A stretch of DNA of 10,785 bases from an uncultured Eubacteriales bacterium. GTDB lineage: Bacteria; Bacillota; Clostridia; Peptostreptococcales; Anaerovoracaceae. Made by a program: the position numbers and the translations under genes. The first letter of the stretch is position 1. Every line of letters starts with the position of its first letter. This document shows positions 5,609 through 10,785 of this stretch, in pieces. The stretch covers positions 1-10,785 of the forward strand of contig CADCOV010000015.1 of NCBI GenBank assembly GCA_902803185.1, read 5' to 3'. The notes under the pieces are model-generated. The model was not told the origin of the DNA. It saw nothing but the letters and a program-made list of their open reading frames with translations, and searched no databases.

Positions 5609-6667
5609 ATGAGAAATATCACATTAGGAACCACCGGCATCACCGTTCCGCAGAACGCCTTCGGTGCCCTGCCGTGCCAGAGAGTGTCCCAGGAGGAAGC
5701 CGTCCACCTGCTCCGCAGGGCCTACGAGGGCGGCATGCGGTTCTTTGATACCGCCAGAGGCTATACCGACAGCGAGGGCAAGGTCGGCGAGGCCTTTGAC
5801 GGCATGCGGGACAAGGTATTCATCGCCACCAAGACGATGGCCAAGACCCCGGAGAAGTTCTGGGCGGACCTGGAGACATCCCTGAAGAACCTCCGCACCG
5901 ACTACATCGACATCTACCAGTTCCACATGGTCGACCAGTGCTGGCGGCCGGGCGACGGCAGCGGCATGTACGAGTGCATGCTGGAGGCGAAGGCCAAGGG
6001 GCTCATCCGCCACATCGGCGCCACCGCCCACAAGATCGGCGTCGCTGAAGAGCTGGTGGAATCCGGCCTTTACGAGACCCTGCAGTTCCCGTTCAGCTAC
6101 CTGTCCGGGGAAAGAGAGCAAAAGCTCGTCGCCAGCTGCAAGGAACACAACATGGGCTTCATCTGCATGAAGGGCCTGGCCGGCGGCCTGATCAACCGCT
6201 CCGATGCGGCGATGGCCTTCATGACCCAGTTCGACAACGCCCTGCCGATCTGGGGCATCCAGCGGGAGAACGAGCTGGACGAGTGGCTCTCCTACATGGA
6301 GGAGACGCCGGAGATGACAGAGGAGATCCGGACCTATATCGAGAGCGAGAAGGCGGAGCTCGCCGGCAACTTCTGCCGGGGCTGCGGCTACTGCTCCCCT
6401 TGCACCGTGGGGATCTCCGTCAAGGACTGCGCCCGCATGTCCCTCATGGTCCGCAGAGCCCCTTCCCAGGGCTGGCTCAGCCCGCACTGGCAGGAGGAGA
6501 TGGCGAAGATCAACGACTGCATCGAATGCGGCGTCTGCATGACGAGATGCCCTTACGAGCTGCCGATCCCGAAGCTCCTGCGCAAGAACCTGGCGGACTA
6601 CGAAGCCGTCCTGACCGAGGCGAAGAAGGCGGCAGAGGCCGGCGTCACCCGCTACAACGTGGAGTGA
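5609..6667 (+). CDS. Aldo/keto reductase with C-terminal ferredoxin-like 4Fe-4S domain
   Basis: 352 residues. Residues 1 to about 250 form an aldo/keto reductase TIM barrel with the catalytic tetrad in place: Asp47 (FFDTARGYTDSEGK), Tyr52, Lys75 (IATKT) and His106 (YQFHM). The C-terminal region has two cysteine groups: C256-x2-C259-x2-C262-x2-C265 and the classic C304-x2-C307-x2-C310-x3-C314-P. This is the ferredoxin-like class of predicted aldo/keto reductases common in anaerobes, with NAD(P)H and iron-sulfur electron transfer implied; the substrate is unknown. The reading frame stays open back to an ATG at 5447, but that lies upstream of the promoter. The ATG at 5609 has AGGAG (5598-5602) six bases upstream and begins the conserved sequence, so it is the likely start. 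The gene appears monocistronic, with its own promoter and terminator. Confidence 0.9.
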   Translation: MRNITLGTTGITVPQNAFGALPCQRVSQEEAVHLLRRAYEGGMRFFDTARGYTDSEGKVGEAFDGMRDKVFIATKTMAKTPEKFWADLETSLKNLRTDYIDIYQFHMVDQCWRPGDGSGMYECMLEAKAKGLIRHIGATAHKIGVAEELVESGLYETLQFPFSYLSGEREQKLVASCKEHNMGFICMKGLAGGLINRSDAAMAFMTQFDNALPIWGIQRENELDEWLSYMEETPEMTEEIRTYIESEKAELAGNFCRGCGYCSPCTVGISVKDCARMSLMVRRAPSQGWLSPHWQEEMAKINDCIECGVCMTRCPYELPIPKLLRKNLADYEAVLTEAKKAAEAGVTRYNVE

Positions 6668-6684
6668 TCAAAAAAACAGCATAC

Positions 6685-6721
6685 AAAAAAGCCGCAGCGG
6701 GTGCTCCCGCCGCGGCTTTTT
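6685..6721. terminator. Bidirectional terminator between convergent genes
   Basis: Long stem AAAAAGCCGC (6686-6695) / GCGGCTTTTT (6712-6721), continued by GCGGG / CCCGC around a TGCT loop, with one unpaired base on each side. The A and T runs serve as T tracts in both directions. It ends the aldo/keto reductase gene on the plus strand and the three-gene operon on the minus strand. Confidence 0.95.
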
Positions 6722-6732
6722 GCATTGCGTTC

Positions 6733-7290
6733 CTATCTCAGCTTCAGCCCATCCCGGAAGGCGTCCCCCGCCTTTTCTCCCAGGCCGTAGTAGGCGTGGT
6801 TCACCGGGTCAAAGACGATCGGCCGTAGTTTCTTCGGGTCGATCTTGCCGTTTGTCAGAACGGACTCTTCAGCGCTGATGTTGACGATCTTCCCTTTCAT
6901 AAGGCAGATCTCCTCCTGCCAACTCAGCAGGGTGCACTCCAGGGTCATCGGGAGCTCTTTGATCAGCGGCGCGTTGACGTTCTCCGCCTTCTCCGTGTGG
7001 AATCCTGCCTTTTCCATCTTGTCCGGCACGTCGTTGCCGGAGTCGATGCCCACGTAGTCGCAGGCCACGACCTGGTCCTCCGTCGCCATACTGACGGTGA
7101 AGCAGCCGGTGGCCAGGATGTTCGCCACCGTCTTGTGGCCCGGACTCAGGCAGATGCAAACCTCATCCTCCTCGCTGAGGCCGCCCCAGGCAGCGTTCAT
7201 TGCGTCAGCTTTGCCGTTCTCGTCGTAGGTGCCGATGATGAACACCGGCTGCGGATAAGTCCACGGTTTGGAACCGAAATTCTTTCTCAT
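6733..7290 (-). CDS. Flavin reductase-like FMN-binding protein (flavoredoxin type)
   Basis: 185 residues, the normal size for the flavin-reductase-like split-barrel family. Recognisable features are the N-terminal KPWTYPQPVFIIGTYDENGKADAMNAAW, the SPGHKTVANI segment (49-58) and the FTVSMA strand (64-69), together forming the FMN site of flavoredoxin-type proteins. The C-terminus with IVFDPVNHAYYGLGEKAGDAF is typical of anaerobe members. It probably binds FMN and passes electrons in the cytoplasm; the partner is not evident. It is the last gene of a minus-strand operon, starting 12 bases after the stop codon of the enolase-superfamily gene, with GAGGAGG just upstream of its ATG, and it ends at a bidirectional terminator. 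Confidence 0.87.
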   Translation of the reverse strand: MRKNFGSKPWTYPQPVFIIGTYDENGKADAMNAAWGGLSEEDEVCICLSPGHKTVANILATGCFTVSMATEDQVVACDYVGIDSGNDVPDKMEKAGFHTEKAENVNAPLIKELPMTLECTLLSWQEEICLMKGKIVNISAEESVLTNGKIDPKKLRPIVFDPVNHAYYGLGEKAGDAFRDGLKLR

Positions 7291-7302
7291 GTCGTACCTC
7301 CT

Positions 7303-8421
7303 CTATTCTCCCACGATCGCGCTCTTTGCGATCTTTTCCCGCATCTTCAGCATGTCCGGCCGGATCGGCGTCCCGACCCGTTCGCTGGTGTGGAAGTGGC
7401 ACGGGGAGGACCATTCCAGCACGCTGTCCGTGAAGACTTCCGGGTAGTTCTCCACCGACGGGGTCACGTCGTGCGGATAGACCATGTTGGACAGGGCCGC
7501 CATCTCCACGCACATGGACTTTCCCACGTCGCTTTCCATCATGCCGCCGATCCAGCAGCCGATGCCCGCCTGCTCGCAGATCCGGTTGATGTCCAGGGAG
7601 TTCTGGATGCCGCCCACCCGGGCCGGCTTGATGTTGATGTAGCCGCAGGCCTTGAGTTCCGCCGCCTGCTCCGCCTGCCAGACGTCGAAGATGGACTCGT
7701 CCAGGCAGATTGGGGTGTCGATCTGCTGCTGGAACTTCGCTGCGCTGTAGATGTCCCCCACACGGAACGGCTGCTCGATCATGGCGAGGCCGAATTTGTC
7801 CACCTGCTTCAGGATGGCCAGGTCCTCCGGATCCGACGGATCGTAGCTGGAGTTCGCGTCCACGTGGAAGCGCTGCGTCGGGAAGGTGCTCCTGACCGCC
7901 TTCAGCATCTCGATGTCCCAGCCGTGGGCCATCTTGAGCTTCACCCGGCTGTAGCCTTTGTCGAAGGCGCCGCCGATGTCTTTGATCAGGTCGTCAAAGC
8001 TGTCCGCGATGCCGAAGCCCTCGCCCACCTCGATCTCGCCCGGGGTGTTGCCGATCATCTGGCCCAGCGTCTTGCCCTCGCAGTCCGCCGCCAGGGTCCA
8101 CCAGGCCATCTCCACCGCCGCCTTGGCGAAGGGATTGCCCTTGTAGTGGACGAGGCGCTCGTTCAGCTCCCGGGCGCTGCCGATGTCCTGGCCGATCAAA
8201 GCCGGCGCCAGGAAGTCCCTGGCGATCTCGAAGGCGCCGTCAGCGTACTCATAGCAGTAGGTCGGCGCGCCGAGCGGGCTGGATTCGCTCCAGCCCTCGT
8301 GCTCACCGGACACCATCCTGGCCATCAGGACCCGGTTGAAGGCGTCCGAGCCGTAGGCGGTCCGCCAAGGCCGCCAGAACCGGTTCTGTACCACATATAA
8401 TTCGATCCGATCGATCTTCAT
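7303..8421 (-). CDS. Enolase-superfamily enzyme, o-succinylbenzoate synthase / N-succinylamino acid racemase group
   Basis: 372 residues with a complete muconate-lactonising-type active site: Lys161-x-Lys163 (VKLKM), metal ligands Asp188 (HVDANSS), Glu216 (MIEQP) and Asp241 (CLDES), and the opposing base Lys265 (NIKPARVGG). The GGMMESDVGKS loop (292-302) is typical of the o-succinylbenzoate synthase/N-succinylamino acid racemase branch rather than of Ala-Glu epimerases. No menaquinone genes are nearby, and an anaerobe of this type may lack menaquinone, so racemisation or epimerisation of an N-acylated amino acid is the better guess; the exact substrate is unknown. It is the middle gene of a three-gene operon, 18 bases after the serine hydrolase, with GGGAG before its ATG. 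The neighbouring hydrolase of the D-aminopeptidase/beta-lactamase fold supports a role in D-amino acid or acyl-amino acid salvage. Confidence 0.88.
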   Translation of the reverse strand: MKIDRIELYVVQNRFWRPWRTAYGSDAFNRVLMARMVSGEHEGWSESSPLGAPTYCYEYADGAFEIARDFLAPALIGQDIGSARELNERLVHYKGNPFAKAAVEMAWWTLAADCEGKTLGQMIGNTPGEIEVGEGFGIADSFDDLIKDIGGAFDKGYSRVKLKMAHGWDIEMLKAVRSTFPTQRFHVDANSSYDPSDPEDLAILKQVDKFGLAMIEQPFRVGDIYSAAKFQQQIDTPICLDESIFDVWQAEQAAELKACGYINIKPARVGGIQNSLDINRICEQAGIGCWIGGMMESDVGKSMCVEMAALSNMVYPHDVTPSVENYPEVFTDSVLEWSSPCHFHTSERVGTPIRPDMLKMREKIAKSAIVGE

Positions 8422-8439
8422 TGTCTCATCTCCCTTTCT

Positions 8440-10047
8440 TTACCAGGTCACCGGCACGAACCGGATGTTCCTGCTCCTGCCGTCGGAGAGGTACAGGACC
8501 GAGCGGCCCTCCTCCTCTTCAAATCTCGCCTCGCAGTACCGGGACCACTCCGCCGCGAAAGCCCCGTTCGGCAGCGGCCAAAGCCTGCTCTCGCCCTTCC
8601 TGAGCTGATACAGGTACGGGATGCCCTCCCGCTCGCAGACCTTGTACAGGGCGTCCACCTCTTCGCTGTAGTAGCTGCCCGCCGGGACGTGGCGCTGCAT
8701 GGTCTTCGCCTTGCCCGGCTCCATCTTCGTGAGGGGCACGCTGCCCTCAGGGGTGATGAACCAGGCGCTCCTCGGCCCCAGGTGGAGCCAGATGTCCAGC
8801 CTGCCCATCCGGTAGCGGTTCTCTCTCTCCCTCACGAGCGGGCTCCAGCCCAGCTCGTCCAAAGCCAGGAGCTGCTCTCCCTCCCGGCGGACCGGGATCG
8901 ACACCGCGTCCGGCAGCGGCGCGCAGTAAAACCCTGCCGCCTCTTCCTCCCGGAAGCTGTGGTCGAGGGCGATCTCCTCCCCGGCCTCCCGGCCGGTCTC
9001 AGGCTCTCCGCCGTAGACCGTATCGCTGTAGCGCGGCGAAAGCCCCAGCAGGATCTCCGCGATGGCGTACCCCGCCGGCTCCGTATAGGTGTTCTGGGTG
9101 TTCGCCACGATGGCGATGTCCAGATCGTCGTCCAGGAACCGCATGGTGAGGGCTCGGTAGGCCGCATCCTCGCCGCAGTGGCGGATGTAGCGGTGGCCTT
9201 CCACGCTCTCCACCCGGATCCCGCAGCAGTAGGTGCTCTCCTCCCCCGCCGGCAGCTCCGGCAAAGTGAACATCTCCGCGATGGTCTCCGGCCTGCAGAT
9301 CTTCGGCTCCCTGTAGTTGTCGATCCAGCGGATCAGATCCTCTGCCGTGGTGTGCAGGGAGGTGGCGCCGTAGGTGCCGTAGTTCAGCGGCGCCAGCTTG
9401 TACCCGGTGCCGTCGTCCCACCAGGACAAAGCCCTGCCCGGCATCACCTGCCGGCTGCTCTGCCGGAAGGAGGTGTGGGTCATCCCCAGAGGTCCGAAGA
9501 CCTTCCGTGCCAGGAAGGACTGGAGGTCCTCCCCCGCTGCGGCCTCGACGGCTGCGGCCAGCATGGCATAGCCGCCGTTGCTGTACATGAAGCGGCTCCC
9601 CGCCGGGAAGTTCAGGCTCTTCTGCCTGGCGAGGATCGCCAGGGCGTCCTCCCTGGTGATGTCGTCCACGTTGCGGGTCCCCCGCATGTCACACAGCTCC
9701 AGCATGTCTTTGACGCCGCTGATGTTCTGGGCCAACTGCCGCGGGGTGACTTTGTCCGGGAACCCGACGAGCTCCGGGATGTAGGTCCTGAGGTCCGCAT
9801 CGTAGTCGAACCGGCCCTCCTCCTGCAGCAGCATCCCCGCCATCACGGTGAACTGCTTTGAGACGGAAGCCACGTGGCACACTGTCTCAAAGGTCATCGG
9901 CGCGCCGGTCTCGATGTCGGCGCACCCGAAACACTTGTGGTAAACGGTCTCGCCCTTCAGCCGGACGATGACCTGGCCGCCGGGCGCTCCCGGAAGCTGC
10001 CACTTGTGGAAGATCCGGTCGATCTTCCTTTCCTGTTCGATGTTCAT
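8440..10047 (-). CDS. Beta-lactamase-fold serine hydrolase (class C / D-aminopeptidase-like), cytoplasmic
   Basis: 535 residues from the chosen start. The N-terminal 330 residues or so form a penicillin-binding/class C beta-lactamase-like domain: nucleophile motif S61-V-S-K64, Y155-S-N157, and H290-C-G292 in the place of the KTG box. The usual HHTSG-like stretch reads QNISGVKD here. Residues about 335-535 form an extra beta-rich C-terminal region of the sort seen in D-aminopeptidase-like members. There is no signal peptide or membrane anchor, which argues against a cell-wall enzyme and for hydrolysis of a small peptide or acyl-amino acid in the cytoplasm. Start: a TTG at 10063-10065 is in frame, but AAGGAG (10055-10060) lies just downstream of it and 7 bases before the ATG at 10045-10047, which is therefore the likely start. 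First gene of the operon with the racemase-like enzyme and flavoredoxin-like protein. Exact substrate unknown. Confidence 0.87.
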   Translation of the reverse strand: MNIEQERKIDRIFHKWQLPGAPGGQVIVRLKGETVYHKCFGCADIETGAPMTFETVCHVASVSKQFTVMAGMLLQEEGRFDYDADLRTYIPELVGFPDKVTPRQLAQNISGVKDMLELCDMRGTRNVDDITREDALAILARQKSLNFPAGSRFMYSNGGYAMLAAAVEAAAGEDLQSFLARKVFGPLGMTHTSFRQSSRQVMPGRALSWWDDGTGYKLAPLNYGTYGATSLHTTAEDLIRWIDNYREPKICRPETIAEMFTLPELPAGEESTYCCGIRVESVEGHRYIRHCGEDAAYRALTMRFLDDDLDIAIVANTQNTYTEPAGYAIAEILLGLSPRYSDTVYGGEPETGREAGEEIALDHSFREEEAAGFYCAPLPDAVSIPVRREGEQLLALDELGWSPLVRERENRYRMGRLDIWLHLGPRSAWFITPEGSVPLTKMEPGKAKTMQRHVPAGSYYSEEVDALYKVCEREGIPYLYQLRKGESRLWPLPNGAFAAEWSRYCEARFEEEEGRSVLYLSDGRSRNIRFVPVTW

Positions 10048-10086
10048 ACCCTTTCTCCTTTGCAAGAAGACGTTTCTCTGCCCTCT

Positions 10087-10092
10087 ATTATA
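10087..10092 (-). promoter_or_regulatory. Probable -10 box of the serine hydrolase operon
   Basis: A perfect TATAAT on the minus strand at 10087-10092 would give a leader of about 35 bases before the ATG. No good -35 hexamer is seen 16-18 bases further upstream, so an activator may be needed or the true promoter may lie elsewhere. Confidence 0.45.
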
Positions 10093-10140
10093 ATACTTTT
10101 CCCGCTATACTTTCTATACGCAATTGCATATTCCGGCGGC

Positions 10141-10158
10141 GGGGTCGGCGGGGTCGGC
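10141..10158. repeat. Two-copy tandem repeat of GGGGTCGGC
   Basis: Two exact copies of the 9-mer GGGGTCGGC are flanked on both sides by GGCGGC, making a short G-rich tract. It lies in the 315-base gap (10048-10362) between the divergent serine hydrolase and Rpn genes. Confidence 0.6.
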
Positions 10159-10162
10159 GGCG

Positions 10163-10233
10163 GTTTTGGGAGAGGCCCCGGTTTTGGCCTTCTCCCGTTG
10201 GGACGAGCCCTGTATCGCCCCTTCTCCCAAAAC
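10163..10233. repeat. Branched inverted repeat of unknown role
   Basis: Perfect 11 bp outer arms, GTTTTGGGAGA (10163-10173) and TCTCCCAAAAC (10223-10233). The interior can form smaller stems: GGCC (10174-10177) with GGCC (10187-10190), and GGGACGAGCCC. The interior also carries TCTCCC (10191-10196), which can pair alternatively with the left arm. No T tract follows on either strand, so it is not a standard terminator. It could be a structured RNA, a protein-binding cruciform or a remnant of a mobile repeat. I see no gene in 10048-10362. Confidence 0.5.
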
Positions 10234-10300
10234 AAAACAGACATGCAGCCGGATCCGTGCCTCCCTGAAATAGTCGGAAAATCCTCATACTCCAAACCTA

Positions 10301-10340
10301 TTGACCTTCTCCTTTCCCCAAATCATACTGTGGGTCACAG
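10301..10340 (+). promoter_or_regulatory. Promoter and overlapping operator of the Rpn-family gene
   Basis: TTGACC (-35, 10301-10306) and CATACT (-10, 10324-10329) have a 17-base spacer. An inverted repeat CTGTG-GGT-CACAG (10328-10340) overlaps the end of the -10 box and the expected start point near 10336, a position suited to repression. The leader would be about 27 bases with AAGGA (10351-10355) before the ATG. Confidence 0.6.
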
Positions 10341-10362
10341 GGCTCTGGGAAAGGAAATTGAA

Positions 10363-10785
10363 ATGTTAAAAGCAAATCGGCAGTTCAAGGATCGGCTCTT
10401 CCGCCTGATCTTTGGCTCGGAAGAATACAGGGACAATGCCCTGTCACTTTATAATGCGGTCAATCACACGTCGTACACCGACGCGTCCCAGCTGATCTTC
10501 ACGACCCTGGACAACGCCGTCTACCTCGGCATGAAGAATGACCTGTCCTTCCTCTTAGGGAGCGACATGAACCTCTACGAGCAGCAGAGTACCTACAACC
10601 CGAACATGGGCCTGCGGGGCTTACTCTACTTCAGCCACGTCTACAGCAGTTATGTGGAAAGAGAAGCCCTGAACCTCTACAGCGGCAGGCCTCTGAAACT
10701 CCCGGCGCCCCGGTTCATCGTCTTCTACAACGGCCGGGAAAAGCGCCCTGTCAGAGAGGAGATCCGCCTCAGCGACCTGTTCGAA
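10363..10785 (+). CDS. Rpn-family recombination-promoting nuclease / PD-(D/E)XK transposase-like protein, N-terminal part
   Basis: The first 141 codons of a gene that continues past the window. The MLKANRQFKDRLFRLIFG start, the GMKNDLSFLL segment (56-65), NLYEQQSTYNPNMGLRGLLYF (70-90) and PRFIVFYNG (116-124) are hallmarks of the Rpn/PDDEXK_2 family widespread in gut Clostridia. Asp60 and the Glu73-x-Gln75 pair are the likely parts of the PD-(D/E)XK metal site. Family members are DNA endonucleases; the E. coli RpnA type promotes recombination and some have been reported as toxic antiphage proteins held in check by a protein made from an internal start in the same gene. The C-terminal region, where such an internal product would lie, is outside the window. 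The start ATG has AAGGA seven bases upstream and a promoter with a potential operator. Confidence 0.88.
   Translation, partial: MLKANRQFKDRLFRLIFGSEEYRDNALSLYNAVNHTSYTDASQLIFTTLDNAVYLGMKNDLSFLLGSDMNLYEQQSTYNPNMGLRGLLYFSHVYSSYVEREALNLYSGRPLKLPAPRFIVFYNGREKRPVREEIRLSDLFE

Noticed and set aside
5624..6487. 287-codon open frame on the minus strand opposite the aldo/keto reductase
   Set aside because: No conserved motifs; the plus strand encodes an enzyme with an intact catalytic tetrad and iron-sulfur motifs.
6997..8400. 467-codon open frame on the plus strand opposite the racemase-group enzyme and the flavoredoxin gene
   Set aside because: It is an antisense shadow caused by high G+C at third codon positions. 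It has no recognisable domain or ribosome site, while the opposite strand has two complete conserved enzymes.
8689..9861. 390-codon open frame on the plus strand inside the serine hydrolase gene
   Set aside because: Arg/Leu/Val/Pro-rich composition, no domain and full overlap with a convincing minus-strand gene mark it as an antisense shadow.
10044..10295. Possible 83-residue proline-rich protein on the minus strand ending in an ATGA overlap with the serine hydrolase start
   Set aside because: The 4-base overlap is tempting, but it needs a TTG start with no properly spaced ribosome site, its proline run is simply the GGGGTCGGC repeat read backwards, and it spans the operon's probable -10 box.

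Overview
The window looks like a high-G+C chromosome segment from a strictly anaerobic member of the Bacillota (Clostridia-like). This rests on a ferredoxin-dependent 2-oxoacid oxidoreductase, a Clostridium Cat1-type CoA-transferase, an aldo/keto reductase with iron-sulfur clusters, AGGAGG-type ribosome sites, classic TTGACA/TATAAT promoters, and the Rpn-nuclease subtype common in gut Clostridia. No genus can be named from the sequence alone.

Left block (1-3691, + strand): the end of a KorB-like 2-oxoacid:ferredoxin oxidoreductase beta subunit is followed 3 bases later by a 682-residue protein. That protein fuses the oxidoreductase gamma subunit to a complete succinyl-CoA:acetate CoA-transferase. 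Next, behind its own strong promoter, comes a short AspT/YidE-type (AAE family) carboxylate transporter without the usual RCK domains, closed by a perfect terminator. Together they suggest a module that decarboxylates a 2-oxoacid (probably 2-oxoglutarate), passes CoA from succinyl-CoA to acetate, and possibly exports the dicarboxylate.

Convergent gap (3692-3975): no gene, but three copies of a 64-65 bp repeat of fixed architecture, separated by hairpins. I could not assign it to a known family. One hairpin doubles as a terminator for the next gene.

Middle block (3976-5411, - strand): a MerR/TipAS-type regulator behind a textbook MerR operator-promoter (19 bp spacer filled by a dyad), preceded by a hicA-hicB toxin-antitoxin pair with its own promoter. 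The hic genes look lower in G+C than their neighbours. A divergent promoter then drives a 4Fe-4S aldo/keto reductase (5609-6667), which ends at a bidirectional terminator.

Right block (6733-10047, - strand): a tightly spaced operon of a beta-lactamase-fold serine hydrolase, an enolase-superfamily enzyme of the o-succinylbenzoate synthase/N-succinylamino acid racemase group, and a flavoredoxin-like flavin reductase. Upstream lies a 315 bp divergent gap with a tandem repeat, a branched inverted-repeat structure, and the promoter/operator of a partial Rpn-family PD-(D/E)XK nuclease gene that runs off the window end.

The most unusual items are the gamma-subunit/CoA-transferase fusion and the three-copy intergenic repeat. 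Several obvious longest-ORF starts appear wrong, and the proposed corrections are given in the entries.
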